A stretch of DNA of 15,140 bases from Candidatus Woesearchaeota archaeon (lineage in GTDB: Archaea; Nanobdellota; Nanobdellia; Woesearchaeales; UBA10216). Both the position numbers and the translations under genes were made by a program. Positions 1-7,317 of the stretch are shown here, piece after piece. How positions within the stretch are numbered: the stretch's first letter is position 1; each line of letters starts with the position of its first letter. The stretch covers positions 1-15,140 of the forward strand of contig JAHFTU010000019.1 in assembly GCA_023269295.1 (NCBI GenBank), in the 5' to 3' direction. The notes under the pieces were generated by a model. It saw nothing but the letters and a program-made list of their open reading frames with translations, made no database searches and was not told the origin of the DNA.

Positions 1-113
1 CAATGATTGTTGCATTCTTCCTGGCTGTGCTATATTTCATACCAGCATGGAGAAGGTTCAAGAGACTTGCTGTTAACACGCACAGGCTGGTGCTGGGAAG
101 AAACAGGTATTAG
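1..113 (+). CDS. C-terminal tail of a membrane protein (5' end outside the window)
   Basis: An open frame enters from the left edge and stops at TAG 111-113. The visible 36 residues, counted from the codon at position 3, begin with a hydrophobic stretch (MIVAFFLAVLYFIPAW) that fits one transmembrane helix. A strongly basic tail follows (RRFKRL...HRLVLGRNRY), as expected for a cytoplasmic end under the positive-inside rule. The protein family cannot be identified from this fragment. The frame could in principle be non-coding, but a helix followed directly by a basic tail and a stop, just ahead of a promoter, is typical of a real gene end. Confidence 0.5.
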   Translation, partial: MIVAFFLAVLYFIPAWRRFKRLAVNTHRLVLGRNRY

Positions 114-158
114 CAGTTGAAGACCATTATTCTTTCAGGAATAATTTTGGCACGATAG

Positions 159-166
159 TTTATAAG
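159..166 (+). promoter_or_regulatory. Candidate TATA box for metK
   Basis: TTTATAAG lies about 85 nt before the metK start. Transcription would begin near position 188 and leave a leader of about 60 nt that carries the ribosome site GGAGG at 233-237, 10 nt before the ATG. Assigned by resemblance to the archaeal TATA consensus only. Confidence 0.4.
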
Positions 167-247
167 GGAGAATATTGCGCCACAAAGGCTATTGCAGAAA
201 CAAACAAAGTGCACCGTTGCAAATAAAAAATTGGAGGGAATGTTGAA

Positions 248-2788
248 ATGGCAAAGGTAACTTACGTAACGTCCGAATCAGTAACAGAAGGTCACCCTGA
301 CAAAATCGCTGACCAAATTAGCGATGCAATTTTGGACGCCTTGATAGCACAAGACCCTCAGTCAAGAGTAGCTGTTGAGTGCCTCACAACCACGGGAACA
401 GTCATAGTTGCTGGCGAAGTAACAACCAAAGGCTTCGCTGACGTTCAGACTATAGCCAGAAAAAAGCTCAAGGAAATAGGCTACACCGACCCACGATTCG
501 GCATTGACTATGAAGACGCGGGCGTGCTGGTGGCAATACACGCCCAAAGCCCGGACATATCACAGGGTGTAAGCGGCTCAGCCACAAAGGAGCCCGGAGC
601 CGGGGACCAGGGCATGATGTACGGCTTTGCCACAACCGAAACGCCAGAATTAATGCCTTTGCCAATCATGCTTGCGCACAAGCTTACGAGGAGGCTGGCT
701 GAAGTCAGAAAAACCGGAGCCATAAAGCACATAGGGCCCGATGGCAAGTCGCAGGTCAGCGTTGAATACCACGACGGAGTCCCGAGGAGGGTTAGCGCTG
801 TGGTAATAGCGGCGCAGCACACTGACGACAAGGATGAAGCTACGCTCAAGCAGGAAATCCTTGAACAGGTCATAAAGCCGGTATGCGGAAAATACTTTGA
901 CAGCAGCACAACTGTCCACATAAACGCAACCGGAAGGTTTGTCATAGGCGGGCCCGAAGGCGATACAGGAGTCACTGGAAGGAAGATTATCGTTGACACT
1001 TACGGCGGAGTTGGCAGGCACGGCGGCGGGGCTTTTTGCATTGCTGGCGAAGCCCGTGTCAATACAGCTGCAGGAACTCTTCAGATTGGCGATTGCAAAG
1101 ACATGGCAGGAACCCTTGTTAAGACAGACGTTCATCCAATGCCTGCTGGCGAATGGTATTATAACGGCGTCAAGGAGACCGTTCTGCTATCTACATCTGA
1201 CGGTTACAGTCTAGAAGCTACACCCGACCACAAAATTCGCGTACTTGATAAGGAAGGCAATTACATATGGAAGGAAATAGCGCAGATTATGCCAGCGGAC
1301 TCTATAGCCATACAGACAAAAAACAGGCTTTTTGGCAATGGCCACATAGGAAAGTTTGAGTATAATTACAAGGAAGGAACAGCTGAAGGCAGGAAAAAGA
1401 AGTACAGCTATCCTGAACAGCTTACCGACGACTACTCGTATTTGCTTGGCTCGCTGATAGGGGATGGAGACTGCACTGACGATGGGTGCATTAAGATTTG
1501 CGTGTGCGAAGAAGAGCAAAAGATAAACGTGCAGAGCCTCTTCCAGCGACTCTTCGGAGAAAAAGGAAAAGTTTATGGGCATTGGGCGTACATTGGCGGT
1601 GTTGAATTACGCGCTTATCTAGAATTTTTAGGTCTAGGAAAAGCCAGATCTTTCGATAAGACAGTACCTGATGCTATATGGAATGGCACCAAAAGCCAAG
1701 TTGCAATGTTCTTACGTGGTCTTTTTGACACAGACGGATGCGTGCGCATAGACGGGCGAAATAAGACTACGCCAAGGGTACATCTTGCCACGACATCAAA
1801 AAAGCTTGCTGAAGAAGTTCAGCTTTTGCTCCTTAACTTTGGGATCATATCCAAAATTTATTCTACCAAGGCAAATGGAAGAACAACACACATAATGGGA
1901 AGAGCAGTTACGTCAAAACGCTCTCTGTATAACCTTACAATAAAGGGCGCTGAAAGCATACAAACTTTCAAGGGAAAAATTAGCTTCGGACTTCCAAGAA
2001 AGGCTAAGATTCTGAATCAGATTGACTTACAGCAAAAAACGGACAGGCTCGCCGTCCCAAATCAAAGGCGGAGAATCAGTCGGCTTTTCAAAAAGCTACC
2101 CATGACAGAACAGAAAGACGACACTGCACGAATCGCCCGCTTCACCAGAAAGTCCGAAGGTAAAGCCACAAAGGAACTGACCTACGCAAAACTAGGCAGA
2201 TTCATACAGCAGTACGAAAATTTGCTGGAAGGAGAAATTGAATTTCAATACCTCAGGGAACTTTACTACATGAAGCACTATTACACAACCGTAACTGGAA
2301 TGCTGCCTTCGTTTGCACACACATACGATCTCAACATTCCAGTAACGCACACCTTCACGGCCAATGGCTTCGTAGTGCACAACTCAGGCAAAGACCCGAC
2401 AAAAGTTGACAGGAGCGGGGCTTACGCTGCAAGGTGGGTTGCCAAGAACATAGTTGCAGCCGGCCTTGCTGATAAATGTGAGGTGCAGCTTTCATACTGC
2501 ATCGGGATAGCAGAGCCGACTTCAATCAACGTTGACTGCTTTGGCACAAATAAGGTTGAGGAGGACAAGATTGTTGCGGCAGTGAAAAAGCACTTTAAGC
2601 TCACGCCAAGGTGGATTATTGAAACGCTGCAGCTGCGCAGGCCCATTTACCAGAAAACCGCTGCCTACGGCCACTTCGGCAGGAACGACCCGGACTTCAC
2701 ATGGGAAAGCACAGACATGGCTGAAACATTGCGCAGGGAATGTGGCTTAACAACTAAACAGGCAGTTGCTGCTGTTGCTGACGATTAA
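248..2788 (+). CDS. metK: S-adenosylmethionine synthetase (bacterial-type MetK) interrupted by an intein
   Basis: Makes S-adenosylmethionine from methionine and ATP in the cytoplasm. The 846-residue precursor contains a 449-residue intein (264-712). Splicing would leave a 397-residue enzyme, close to the usual MetK length. The N-terminal part has the GHPDKI nucleotide motif (15-20) and signature 1 GAGDQGMMYGF (117-127). GGPEGDTGVTGRK follows, and signature 2 is split as GGGAF (259-263) plus SGKDPTKVDRS after the intein. This is the bacterial/eukaryotic MetK family, not the divergent archaeal MAT that most archaea use. The start is ATG 248 with GGAGG 10 nt upstream. A hairpin and T-runs follow the stop. 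The gene is functional only if the intein splices, because the insertion lies against residues that, by family knowledge, bind the triphosphate. Confidence 0.95.
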   Translation: MAKVTYVTSESVTEGHPDKIADQISDAILDALIAQDPQSRVAVECLTTTGTVIVAGEVTTKGFADVQTIARKKLKEIGYTDPRFGIDYEDAGVLVAIHAQSPDISQGVSGSATKEPGAGDQGMMYGFATTETPELMPLPIMLAHKLTRRLAEVRKTGAIKHIGPDGKSQVSVEYHDGVPRRVSAVVIAAQHTDDKDEATLKQEILEQVIKPVCGKYFDSSTTVHINATGRFVIGGPEGDTGVTGRKIIVDTYGGVGRHGGGAFCIAGEARVNTAAGTLQIGDCKDMAGTLVKTDVHPMPAGEWYYNGVKETVLLSTSDGYSLEATPDHKIRVLDKEGNYIWKEIAQIMPADSIAIQTKNRLFGNGHIGKFEYNYKEGTAEGRKKKYSYPEQLTDDYSYLLGSLIGDGDCTDDGCIKICVCEEEQKINVQSLFQRLFGEKGKVYGHWAYIGGVELRAYLEFLGLGKARSFDKTVPDAIWNGTKSQVAMFLRGLFDTDGCVRIDGRNKTTPRVHLATTSKKLAEEVQLLLLNFGIISKIYSTKANGRTTHIMGRAVTSKRSLYNLTIKGAESIQTFKGKISFGLPRKAKILNQIDLQQKTDRLAVPNQRRRISRLFKKLPMTEQKDDTARIARFTRKSEGKATKELTYAKLGRFIQQYENLLEGEIEFQYLRELYYMKHYYTTVTGMLPSFAHTYDLNIPVTHTFTANGFVVHNSGKDPTKVDRSGAYAARWVAKNIVAAGLADKCEVQLSYCIGIAEPTSINVDCFGTNKVEEDKIVAAVKKHFKLTPRWIIETLQLRRPIYQKTAAYGHFGRNDPDFTWESTDMAETLRRECGLTTKQAVAAVADD
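1037..2383 (+). mobile_element. Intein with LAGLIDADG homing endonuclease inside MetK
   Basis: This is an in-frame protein intron of 449 residues (MetK precursor residues 264-712). It starts with Cys264 (CIAGEARV), has a block B motif TPDH (325-328), and ends HTYDLNIPVTHTFTANG...VVHN. His711-Asn712 is the canonical splice end and Ser is the +1 residue. Two LAGLIDADG-like helices are visible: LLGSLIGDGD (399-408) and FLRGLFDTDG (488-497), each with an acidic catalytic position, so the endonuclease may be active. All residues needed for class 1 splicing are present. The flanking exteins rejoin to GGGAFSGKD, the exact MetK signature. The endonuclease section uses more AT-rich codons than the exteins, consistent with separate acquisition. 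Confidence 0.95.
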
Positions 2789-2789
2789 A

Positions 2790-2822
2790 AAAAGCACCTG
2801 TTGTTTTTTCGTGCGTGCTTTT
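2790..2822 (+). terminator. Hairpin and T-run terminator after metK
   Basis: AAAAGCAC (2790-2797) pairs with GTGCTTTT (2815-2822) immediately after the metK stop. The loop contains T6, and three further T6 tracts follow at 2829, 2840 and 2851. Oligo-T runs are the usual archaeal termination signal. Confidence 0.55.
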
Positions 2823-2827
2823 CTTGC

Positions 2828-2860
2828 GTTTTTTGATCGTTTTTTGATTGTTTTTTGATT
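2828..2860 (+). repeat. Three tandem 11-bp units at the left end of hairpin element copy 1
   Basis: GTTTTTTGATC, GTTTTTTGATT and GTTTTTTGATT lie head to tail (2828-2838, 2839-2849, 2850-2860), directly before the GACCC stem. Copies 2 and 3 carry one equivalent unit each (GTTTTTGGATT, GTTTTTGGATA). Copy 1 has therefore triplicated its left-end unit, probably by slippage. Confidence 0.8.
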
Positions 2861-2940
2861 GACCCCCAAGTCGACAGCAGTCGACTGGGCCCAATCTTGC
2901 GTTGGCAAGATTTGGTTTTTTTTAGAAAAAGGTCATGCTG
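2850..2940 (+). repeat. Branched hairpin element, copy 1
   Basis: The left end GTTTTTTGATT-GACC (2850-2864) and right end GGTCATGCTG (2931-2940) form the outer GACC/GGTC stem. CCA/TGG (2866-2868/2913-2915) closes a junction with two hairpins. Arm A is AGTCGAC-AGCA-GTCGACT (2869-2886). Arm B is AATCTTGC-GTTG-GCAAGATT (2893-2912). They are separated by GGGCCC (2887-2892). A T8 run follows arm B, so this copy may also reinforce metK termination. Arm B is the only arm in the set without the AGTC...GACT ends. Confidence 0.8.
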
Positions 2941-3122
2941 AGGAAGGAGTGCGGGATGGCTGCGAGGCAGTGACTGCTCCTGTTCGAGGCATACGCCAAA
3001 AGTTTAAATACGGGGTTCACTATAGTGAATAGAAGCCTGTATTCGGTGGCTAGGGGCAATATTTAAAAAGGAACTGAATATCCACCGTAGTGTGCTATTC
3101 ATAAGTATGAGGGGGAAGTAAT
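2941..3122. promoter_or_regulatory. Promoter and leader region of the 700-residue gene, with palindrome and nested inverted repeats
   Basis: No gene is seen here. TTTAAATA (3003-3010) and ATATTTAAAAAG (3059-3070) are TATA-like. A perfect 14-bp palindrome TTCACTATAGTGAA (3016-3029) sits where the first promoter would start, so it could be an operator. TGAATAG (3026-3032) pairs with CTATTCA (3095-3101), and inside it CGGTGG (3044-3049) pairs with CCACCG (3082-3087), with the second TATA-like sequence in the loop. The ribosome site GAGGGGG (3109-3115) precedes the GTG start by 7 nt. Function is inferred from position only. Confidence 0.4.
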
Positions 3123-5225
3123 GTGGTAACTGGCAGAATTTCTAATTTGGAAAGCCTGCTAGAAGAAGGGAATGGGCATAGCGCGATTACTACGCAGCAG
3201 GCAGCATCACCTAGGGATTACCAGCGTAAGGAATACATTCTGTTTATAACAGATGCAACTGAAGAAATTGAAGAGGCGGCAAACTATGTTCAGGAGAAGC
3301 TCCGTACATTACGACAGCCAAAAAGCGGGTTAGAGCTGATTGTAGAGAAAGTTCCTGATTTTAATTCTGCAATCGATTTTTGGAAAGAACACTTATGGGA
3401 TATTCCCGTCATTGTTGCTGATAAAAGAACACGCGACTCAACTGGCAGCAGAATCAAACTTGTTCATTCTGATGTTGACCACGAAATTTTCACAGGCGTG
3501 ATAGACGCTTATACTGTAAGAACACCTGACGGCAGGGACTATAAAGCGCAAAAAATAGACTATGAAGCTTTAGCACAAACGATTATTAACATCGAGCTTA
3601 AAGAAATGCGCCGAACTAGAAGGCCTTTGGCAAGTTGGGTTGAGGAAGAGCGAGCTACACGGACACAGGAACGCAGGATAAGAATAGACCAAGCAATTGC
3701 AGCTTTTTATCGAGACATCCAACTTGATATAGCTCCAGAACTGGCAAGCCCAGAGGTAAGACTTAGTGCTGTGGTTAGAGCACTAAAACAACACTATGAG
3801 AAACAAGACCCTGAATCACATAAAATGATTAATTTAGCTGGCCAGCAGCTTGCTTATTTACTGAAAGAGATGCCGCCAGGACTCTCGTATGTAACTCACT
3901 CTTCAAAGGAAGGAATTTTTGGGCTTCAGGCAATACTTGAGGGGAAAGAGGATAAGGCACCCATGTTTGCCATAAAAAGGTTTAAGGAACTGGCACAGGC
4001 ACAGCACGTTGACCAGCTAAGCAATTGGCTATTGTCACAACGCGAAGCAAGGCCTGGAGAAGTCACTTATTTGAACACTCCAAAAACATACTGGTCATTT
4101 AATGTTAACGGTTACAGCGTTGTTCTTATGGACGCTTTAGTAGGCGAGAACCTTATTACTTTAATGCCTAAAATAAATGCGGCAATAAAGCAAAAAAGAG
4201 AAGAACAAAAACCAGAAGCTGCTGCAGACGCAGAGATGCTAAAGGACTTTATCCTGAGAGCTTCGCTGGATAATGTAGCATACTGGCAGCATGTTTCACC
4301 CGCCTTCGCACAAAGTATTGGCTATCAGGCTCAACCTGAGCAAATTCACACTTTTGCACGGAACGCGCTACGGAGAAGTGCAGAGGTGCTTGAGGCTGTA
4401 ACTGGAATAGCCTTAAGCAAACACATGATGGAAAACGGAGCTTCGGCAGTAGCCTATGCTACATCTCTGCGCCACACTATTGGATTGGACTCAGGTCCCA
4501 GAAATATATTCATGATAGAAAAAGAGGCTGGTTGCAGTGTGGATGAGCTAATAGCAGATCTCAAAGTTTCCAGAGACACTAGCAGTACAGGCAGGCAAGA
4601 GGTATTAGACGGGTCGAAGGTCGCTGATGCTATTTTTCAGGTAGACATCCCTTACGAGCTCAGAACGGTTCACGAGCTTCGTGACTTTGTCAGGCTCGCG
4701 TATGCCCCTTCAAATGAATTAGAGAAGGATGAAATAAGCAGGTTATTTGCTTATTGGTTGTTAAGGGGTGAACGCCTTAGAGCAACAACCGCACAGGAGC
4801 GGGCAGCAATCGGTGAAGATATTTATTCTGTCCTAAACAGAAGCAGAGAACCGCGAAGATTGACCGTGGTTTCAAAATATTTAGAGGGCGGCCCTTACGA
4901 CTTGGAAAGCGTAGCAGTAGCAGAAGCTGCAAGGATGAGTGTTATCATTCCACTCGTATTTTTAAGTAAAACACAAGCCCAGTTACTTGGCAAATTACCT
5001 ACAAGTATGAGCAAAGAAGAACTAACCGGAAAATTTGAAGAATTGGTAGAATACAACAAAGCATGGGCACGAGTGGGGTTGAATGCGGCAAGCCAACTAG
5101 AAGGAAAGCTTGAGGGCCAGCAAAAATATGAAATCCAAGGAGTTATGCCTTTGTTTGAAACATGGGAAAAAGCAGTCATAGACACAAAAAAGCTGCCGGA
5201 TTTCACACCTTTTATGAACATATGA
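3123..5225 (+). CDS. Unrecognised 700-residue protein with faint kinase-fold motifs
   Basis: I do not recognise this family. The start is GTG 3123, with GAGGGGG 7 nt upstream; the nearby ATGs run straight into stops. Residues 35-160 look like an alpha/beta domain (YILFITDATEE, IPVIVADKR). Residues 255-510 recall a diverged aminoglycoside-phosphotransferase or protein-kinase fold. K285 lies in a beta3-like FAIKRFK and VVLMDAL (333-339) resembles a hinge. D456 and N461 in GLDSGPRNIF match the catalytic-loop spacing D-x4-N, and D508 in FQVDIPYELR could be the metal-binding Asp. The gap between N461 and D508 is longer than usual, and no glycine-rich loop is obvious, so this is a weak inference. 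The rest is largely helical. There is no signal peptide or membrane segment. The gene converges with the histidine phosphatase 44 nt away. Its base composition is AT-richer than the sugar-kinase operon. Confidence 0.85.
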   Translation: MVTGRISNLESLLEEGNGHSAITTQQAASPRDYQRKEYILFITDATEEIEEAANYVQEKLRTLRQPKSGLELIVEKVPDFNSAIDFWKEHLWDIPVIVADKRTRDSTGSRIKLVHSDVDHEIFTGVIDAYTVRTPDGRDYKAQKIDYEALAQTIINIELKEMRRTRRPLASWVEEERATRTQERRIRIDQAIAAFYRDIQLDIAPELASPEVRLSAVVRALKQHYEKQDPESHKMINLAGQQLAYLLKEMPPGLSYVTHSSKEGIFGLQAILEGKEDKAPMFAIKRFKELAQAQHVDQLSNWLLSQREARPGEVTYLNTPKTYWSFNVNGYSVVLMDALVGENLITLMPKINAAIKQKREEQKPEAAADAEMLKDFILRASLDNVAYWQHVSPAFAQSIGYQAQPEQIHTFARNALRRSAEVLEAVTGIALSKHMMENGASAVAYATSLRHTIGLDSGPRNIFMIEKEAGCSVDELIADLKVSRDTSSTGRQEVLDGSKVADAIFQVDIPYELRTVHELRDFVRLAYAPSNELEKDEISRLFAYWLLRGERLRATTAQERAAIGEDIYSVLNRSREPRRLTVVSKYLEGGPYDLESVAVAEAARMSVIIPLVFLSKTQAQLLGKLPTSMSKEELTGKFEELVEYNKAWARVGLNAASQLEGKLEGQQKYEIQGVMPLFETWEKAVIDTKKLPDFTPFMNI

Positions 5226-5269
5226 ACATTTAAAATAAGGACACAAATAACTGACTTGCTAAAGTCTCA

Positions 5270-5905
5270 CTAGAGCCTTTCTTCAAGATTTACCCGCAGC
5301 GGTCCAGAAATCAGCTGACCACTTACGCTTGACTGAGTTTTAGTAACTTTAAAGTATGCATCGTGAGGTATTTCTAAATAGGGAATTTTCGTTTCTGGCT
5401 TTTCAATATTATCCCAGAACAAACTGCCCAAAAGTGCCCGATTAAGACCTTGGTGCCCAACTATACAAACACTGCCGTTAGGGAATTCTTCAGTTACATC
5501 CCTTACAAATGGAGTGACGCGCTCTACCAGCATTCTGTAACTTTCGCCTGCTGGCATGCGAAAACCAAATTTGTCTCGTTCTCTTGCAGCGTACTCTTCT
5601 TCGAACTGTCTTCTGGCTTCATCCGGCAGCAAACCGTCGAAGATGCCCATGTGCAATTCGTTAAGCCTAGGGTCGCTCAGTGGCCCTTTACCAGGATGAT
5701 ACACCGCTATTTCAGAAGCAGTATCACGCGCTCTCCTGAGCGGAGATGTGTAAATAACGTCGAAGTTCTCATTTTCAAGCAACTCCGCCAAGTCGCGCGC
5801 TTGCTGCCGTCCTTTTTCTGTGAGATCCTCCTCACGCTGACCCAAGTGCCTTCCTTCTAGGTTTGACTGCGTAATTCCATGCCTTACCAGATAAAGTATT
5901 GTCAA
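5270..5905 (-). CDS. Histidine phosphatase superfamily protein (phosphoglycerate-mutase-like)
   Basis: A 211-residue enzyme of the branch that includes cofactor-dependent phosphoglycerate mutases, alpha-ribazole phosphatase and broad phosphatases. LVRHG (6-10) holds the catalytic His9. SPLRRARDTA (54-63) supplies the phosphate-binding Arg, NELHMGIFDG (82-91) the acid, and GHQG (150-153) the second His. I chose TTG at 5905 because the fold begins there (MTILYLVRHG) and a G6 ribosome site lies 5 nt upstream. An in-frame ATG at 5977 would add 24 residues unlike the family. A TATA-like ATATAAAAG near 5917-5926 sits too close to the TTG to serve it. The substrate cannot be read from the sequence. 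It lies 115 nt downstream of the AbrB-PhoU gene on the same strand, which hints at phosphate metabolism. Confidence 0.85.
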   Translation of the reverse strand: MTILYLVRHGITQSNLEGRHLGQREEDLTEKGRQQARDLAELLENENFDVIYTSPLRRARDTASEIAVYHPGKGPLSDPRLNELHMGIFDGLLPDEARRQFEEEYAARERDKFGFRMPAGESYRMLVERVTPFVRDVTEEFPNGSVCIVGHQGLNRALLGSLFWDNIEKPETKIPYLEIPHDAYFKVTKTQSSVSGQLISGPLRVNLEERL

Positions 5906-6020
5906 AATAGCCCCCCTTTTATATAGGAAACGACTATTATTTAAGAAGTTTACTATCTCAAAGGAATGAAATATCACATATAGAGCTTTTACCGGCGCTT
6001 TGCCAAGCTTCCAACCAAGT

Positions 6021-6941
6021 TTACAGTTTCAAGATTAAAAGCGAGTCAATCATACTAAAGACTTCTTGTCCAATATTTATCGAATGATGAATCAGCCAGT
6101 ATTCGGCGTAATTGAGGTTTTTCTTTAAAAGAGTGTGCGCTTCATCCACGATCTTATTTCTTTCTTCCTTAATGAAAACAATCTTATCATTGTCAAGCTT
6201 GTAGAAAGTATCTGAATATATACGTACAAGTTTGTTTGCCCTTTCAAATAAATCAAGGGCTTCCTTCCTAAGCTTAACCTTATCTTTACCAAGATTTGAG
6301 AAATGTTGACAGATATATTTGTACTGATCTGCCAACTGCTCCAGCTCTTCTATAATGTGGTATATCGGCCCTACCTTATTAAAGCCCTCTGCACGACCCA
6401 TTTTGTTCAGGTACCTCATGCAAGATGTTGTAAACCTATTATTCGCTTCCTCTAGAAAGGCCAAATTCTTCAGAAGTATATAGTTCTCCTTCTTAAAGGC
6501 AGAAATGCACTCATCACTAGTTGTGTTAAGCAGCAAGAATATCCTTTTTAGTATAGAGTCAAATTCGCTGGGAGAACCAGCAACGTGCTTGATTACACAA
6601 TAATTTTCACCCTGTTCAAGAATTTCAAAACCAACCGTGTCTTTTGCTAATGCTTCGTTTACGAGGCCGACAAGAGCTGGGTCTGAATATGTCAGCCTTA
6701 AAGAATCAACACCGCGCTTATAAAAAGCTGAAATACATCGAGGAATCATTGAGCCAAGGTTGCTTATATTAATCTCAACATCCTCGGTAACAGCTTCACT
6801 TTCCGAGCTAATAATCACCCTGTTCCCATCCTCCATCACATCAATCTCCTGGCCTCTGGCTATGTTGTGCGCCTTGGCCCACTGCCTTGGCAGGGAGACG
6901 AGCTGGGTGGAACCCGCAATCTGAATGACCTTACGCTTCAT
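6021..6941 (-). CDS. AbrB-PhoU phosphate uptake regulator
   Basis: 306 residues. Positions 1-45 form a SpoVT/AbrB-type DNA-binding domain (MKRKVIQIAGSTQLVSLPRQW...GQEIDVMEDGNRVIIS). From about residue 120 to the end is a helical PhoU-like domain. This fusion is the common archaeal form of PhoU and is thought to control phosphate transporters. No pst genes are present in the window, so its targets lie elsewhere. It starts at ATG 6941 with GGGGGTG about 9 nt upstream. A TATA box at 6981-6990 predicts a leader of about 20 nt. It is followed by the histidine phosphatase, possibly as one transcript. Confidence 0.88.
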   Translation of the reverse strand: MKRKVIQIAGSTQLVSLPRQWAKAHNIARGQEIDVMEDGNRVIISSESEAVTEDVEINISNLGSMIPRCISAFYKRGVDSLRLTYSDPALVGLVNEALAKDTVGFEILEQGENYCVIKHVAGSPSEFDSILKRIFLLLNTTSDECISAFKKENYILLKNLAFLEEANNRFTTSCMRYLNKMGRAEGFNKVGPIYHIIEELEQLADQYKYICQHFSNLGKDKVKLRKEALDLFERANKLVRIYSDTFYKLDNDKIVFIKEERNKIVDEAHTLLKKNLNYAEYWLIHHSINIGQEVFSMIDSLLILKL

Positions 6942-6980
6942 TTATAAAACACCCCCGAAATTGATAAAACATCACAAAAA

Positions 6981-6990
6981 CTATATATAA
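6981..6990 (-). promoter_or_regulatory. TATA box of the AbrB-PhoU gene
   Basis: TTATATATAG on the minus strand is centred about 45 nt before the start codon. It predicts transcription from about position 6960 and a short leader containing GGGGGTG. Confidence 0.55.
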
Positions 6991-7087
6991 CCGCCCAACT
7001 TTAACCAAATTATAGAAAAAAGAGGTTTTATTTAAAGTTTTCTGTTTTTATGAAAGATTTATACTTTTTATAAAATATAACCGAAAG

Positions 7088-7096
7088 TTATATAAG
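7088..7096 (+). promoter_or_regulatory. Candidate TATA box of the zinc-knuckle operon
   Basis: TTATATAAG is preceded by purine-rich CCGAAAG, which resembles a BRE element. Transcription would start near 7118 and give a leader of about 200 nt, unusually long for an archaeon, that contains the structured region 7145-7266. A second TATA-like run, TTTTTATAAAATATAA, lies at 7065-7080. The remainder of 6991-7120 is AT-rich with no gene. Confidence 0.45.
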
Positions 7097-7144
7097 AAAT
7101 GATGCTTATTTAAGCTTTCAGGGGGTTACAGGATCATAGTTAAA

Positions 7145-7266
7145 GGCTCAGAAGCACTTAACGCATGACCTCTTTAGAAAAGAGGTCAATCAGAAAACTG
7201 CTAAGTTAGTCGTTTTTCGATCGACCATTTTGCTTGCAAAAGGGTCGCGTTAAGTGAATAAGAGCC
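7145..7266 (+). ncRNA. Candidate structured RNA or leader, about 122 nt
   Basis: GGCTC (7145-7149) pairs with GAGCC (7262-7266). A symmetric 5x5 A-rich internal loop (AGAAG/AATAA) follows, then CACTTAACGC (7155-7164) pairs with GCGTTAAGTG (7247-7256). Inside are two hairpins. One is GACCTCTTT-AGA-AAAGAGGTC (7167-7187). The other is CGACC-A-TTTTGC with GCAAAA-G-GGTCG (7222-7247) and one A/G mismatch. It lies in the presumed leader of the zinc-knuckle gene, so it could be a cis-regulator or a separate small RNA. It matches no class I know. The first hairpin also resembles a minimal copy of the dispersed hairpin element. Confidence 0.5.
7163..7198 (-). repeat. Minimal (empty) copy of the hairpin element, copy 4
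   Basis: Read on the plus strand this is GCATGACC (7163-7170), then TTTAGAAA (7173-7180), then GGTCAATC (7184-7191) and AGAAAAC. Each block matches the reverse complement of copy 2: GCATGACC, TTTAGAAA, GGTCAATC, then CAAAAAC. The internal hairpin arms and GGGCCC core are missing, so the ends close directly into one 9-bp hairpin. The blocks are short, so homology is likely but not certain. Confidence 0.55.
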
Positions 7267-7317
7267 GATTTTGACAAAGTGGGGGAAAGGTCAAAACGGG
7301 ATAAAGGGGAAACGAAG

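Noticed and set aside
2828..2860. Tandem 11-bp repeats as a CRISPR or minisatellite
   Set aside because: The units are only 11 bp, have no spacers, and are explained as repeated left-end units of the hairpin element.
2861..2934. Element copy 1 as simply a metK terminator
   Set aside because: The same architecture recurs in the plus-strand orientation between minus-strand genes, where it cannot serve that role; metK already has its own hairpin and T-run.
2965..3000. A tRNA-like T-loop (GTTCGAG) followed by ATACGCCA
   Set aside because: The flanking bases do not form a T-stem and no acceptor, D or anticodon arms can be drawn upstream.
5917..5926. TATA-like ATATAAAAG as promoter of the histidine phosphatase
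   Set aside because: It would start transcription about 10 nt inside the gene if TTG 5905 is the start; an upstream promoter or read-through from the AbrB-PhoU gene fits better.
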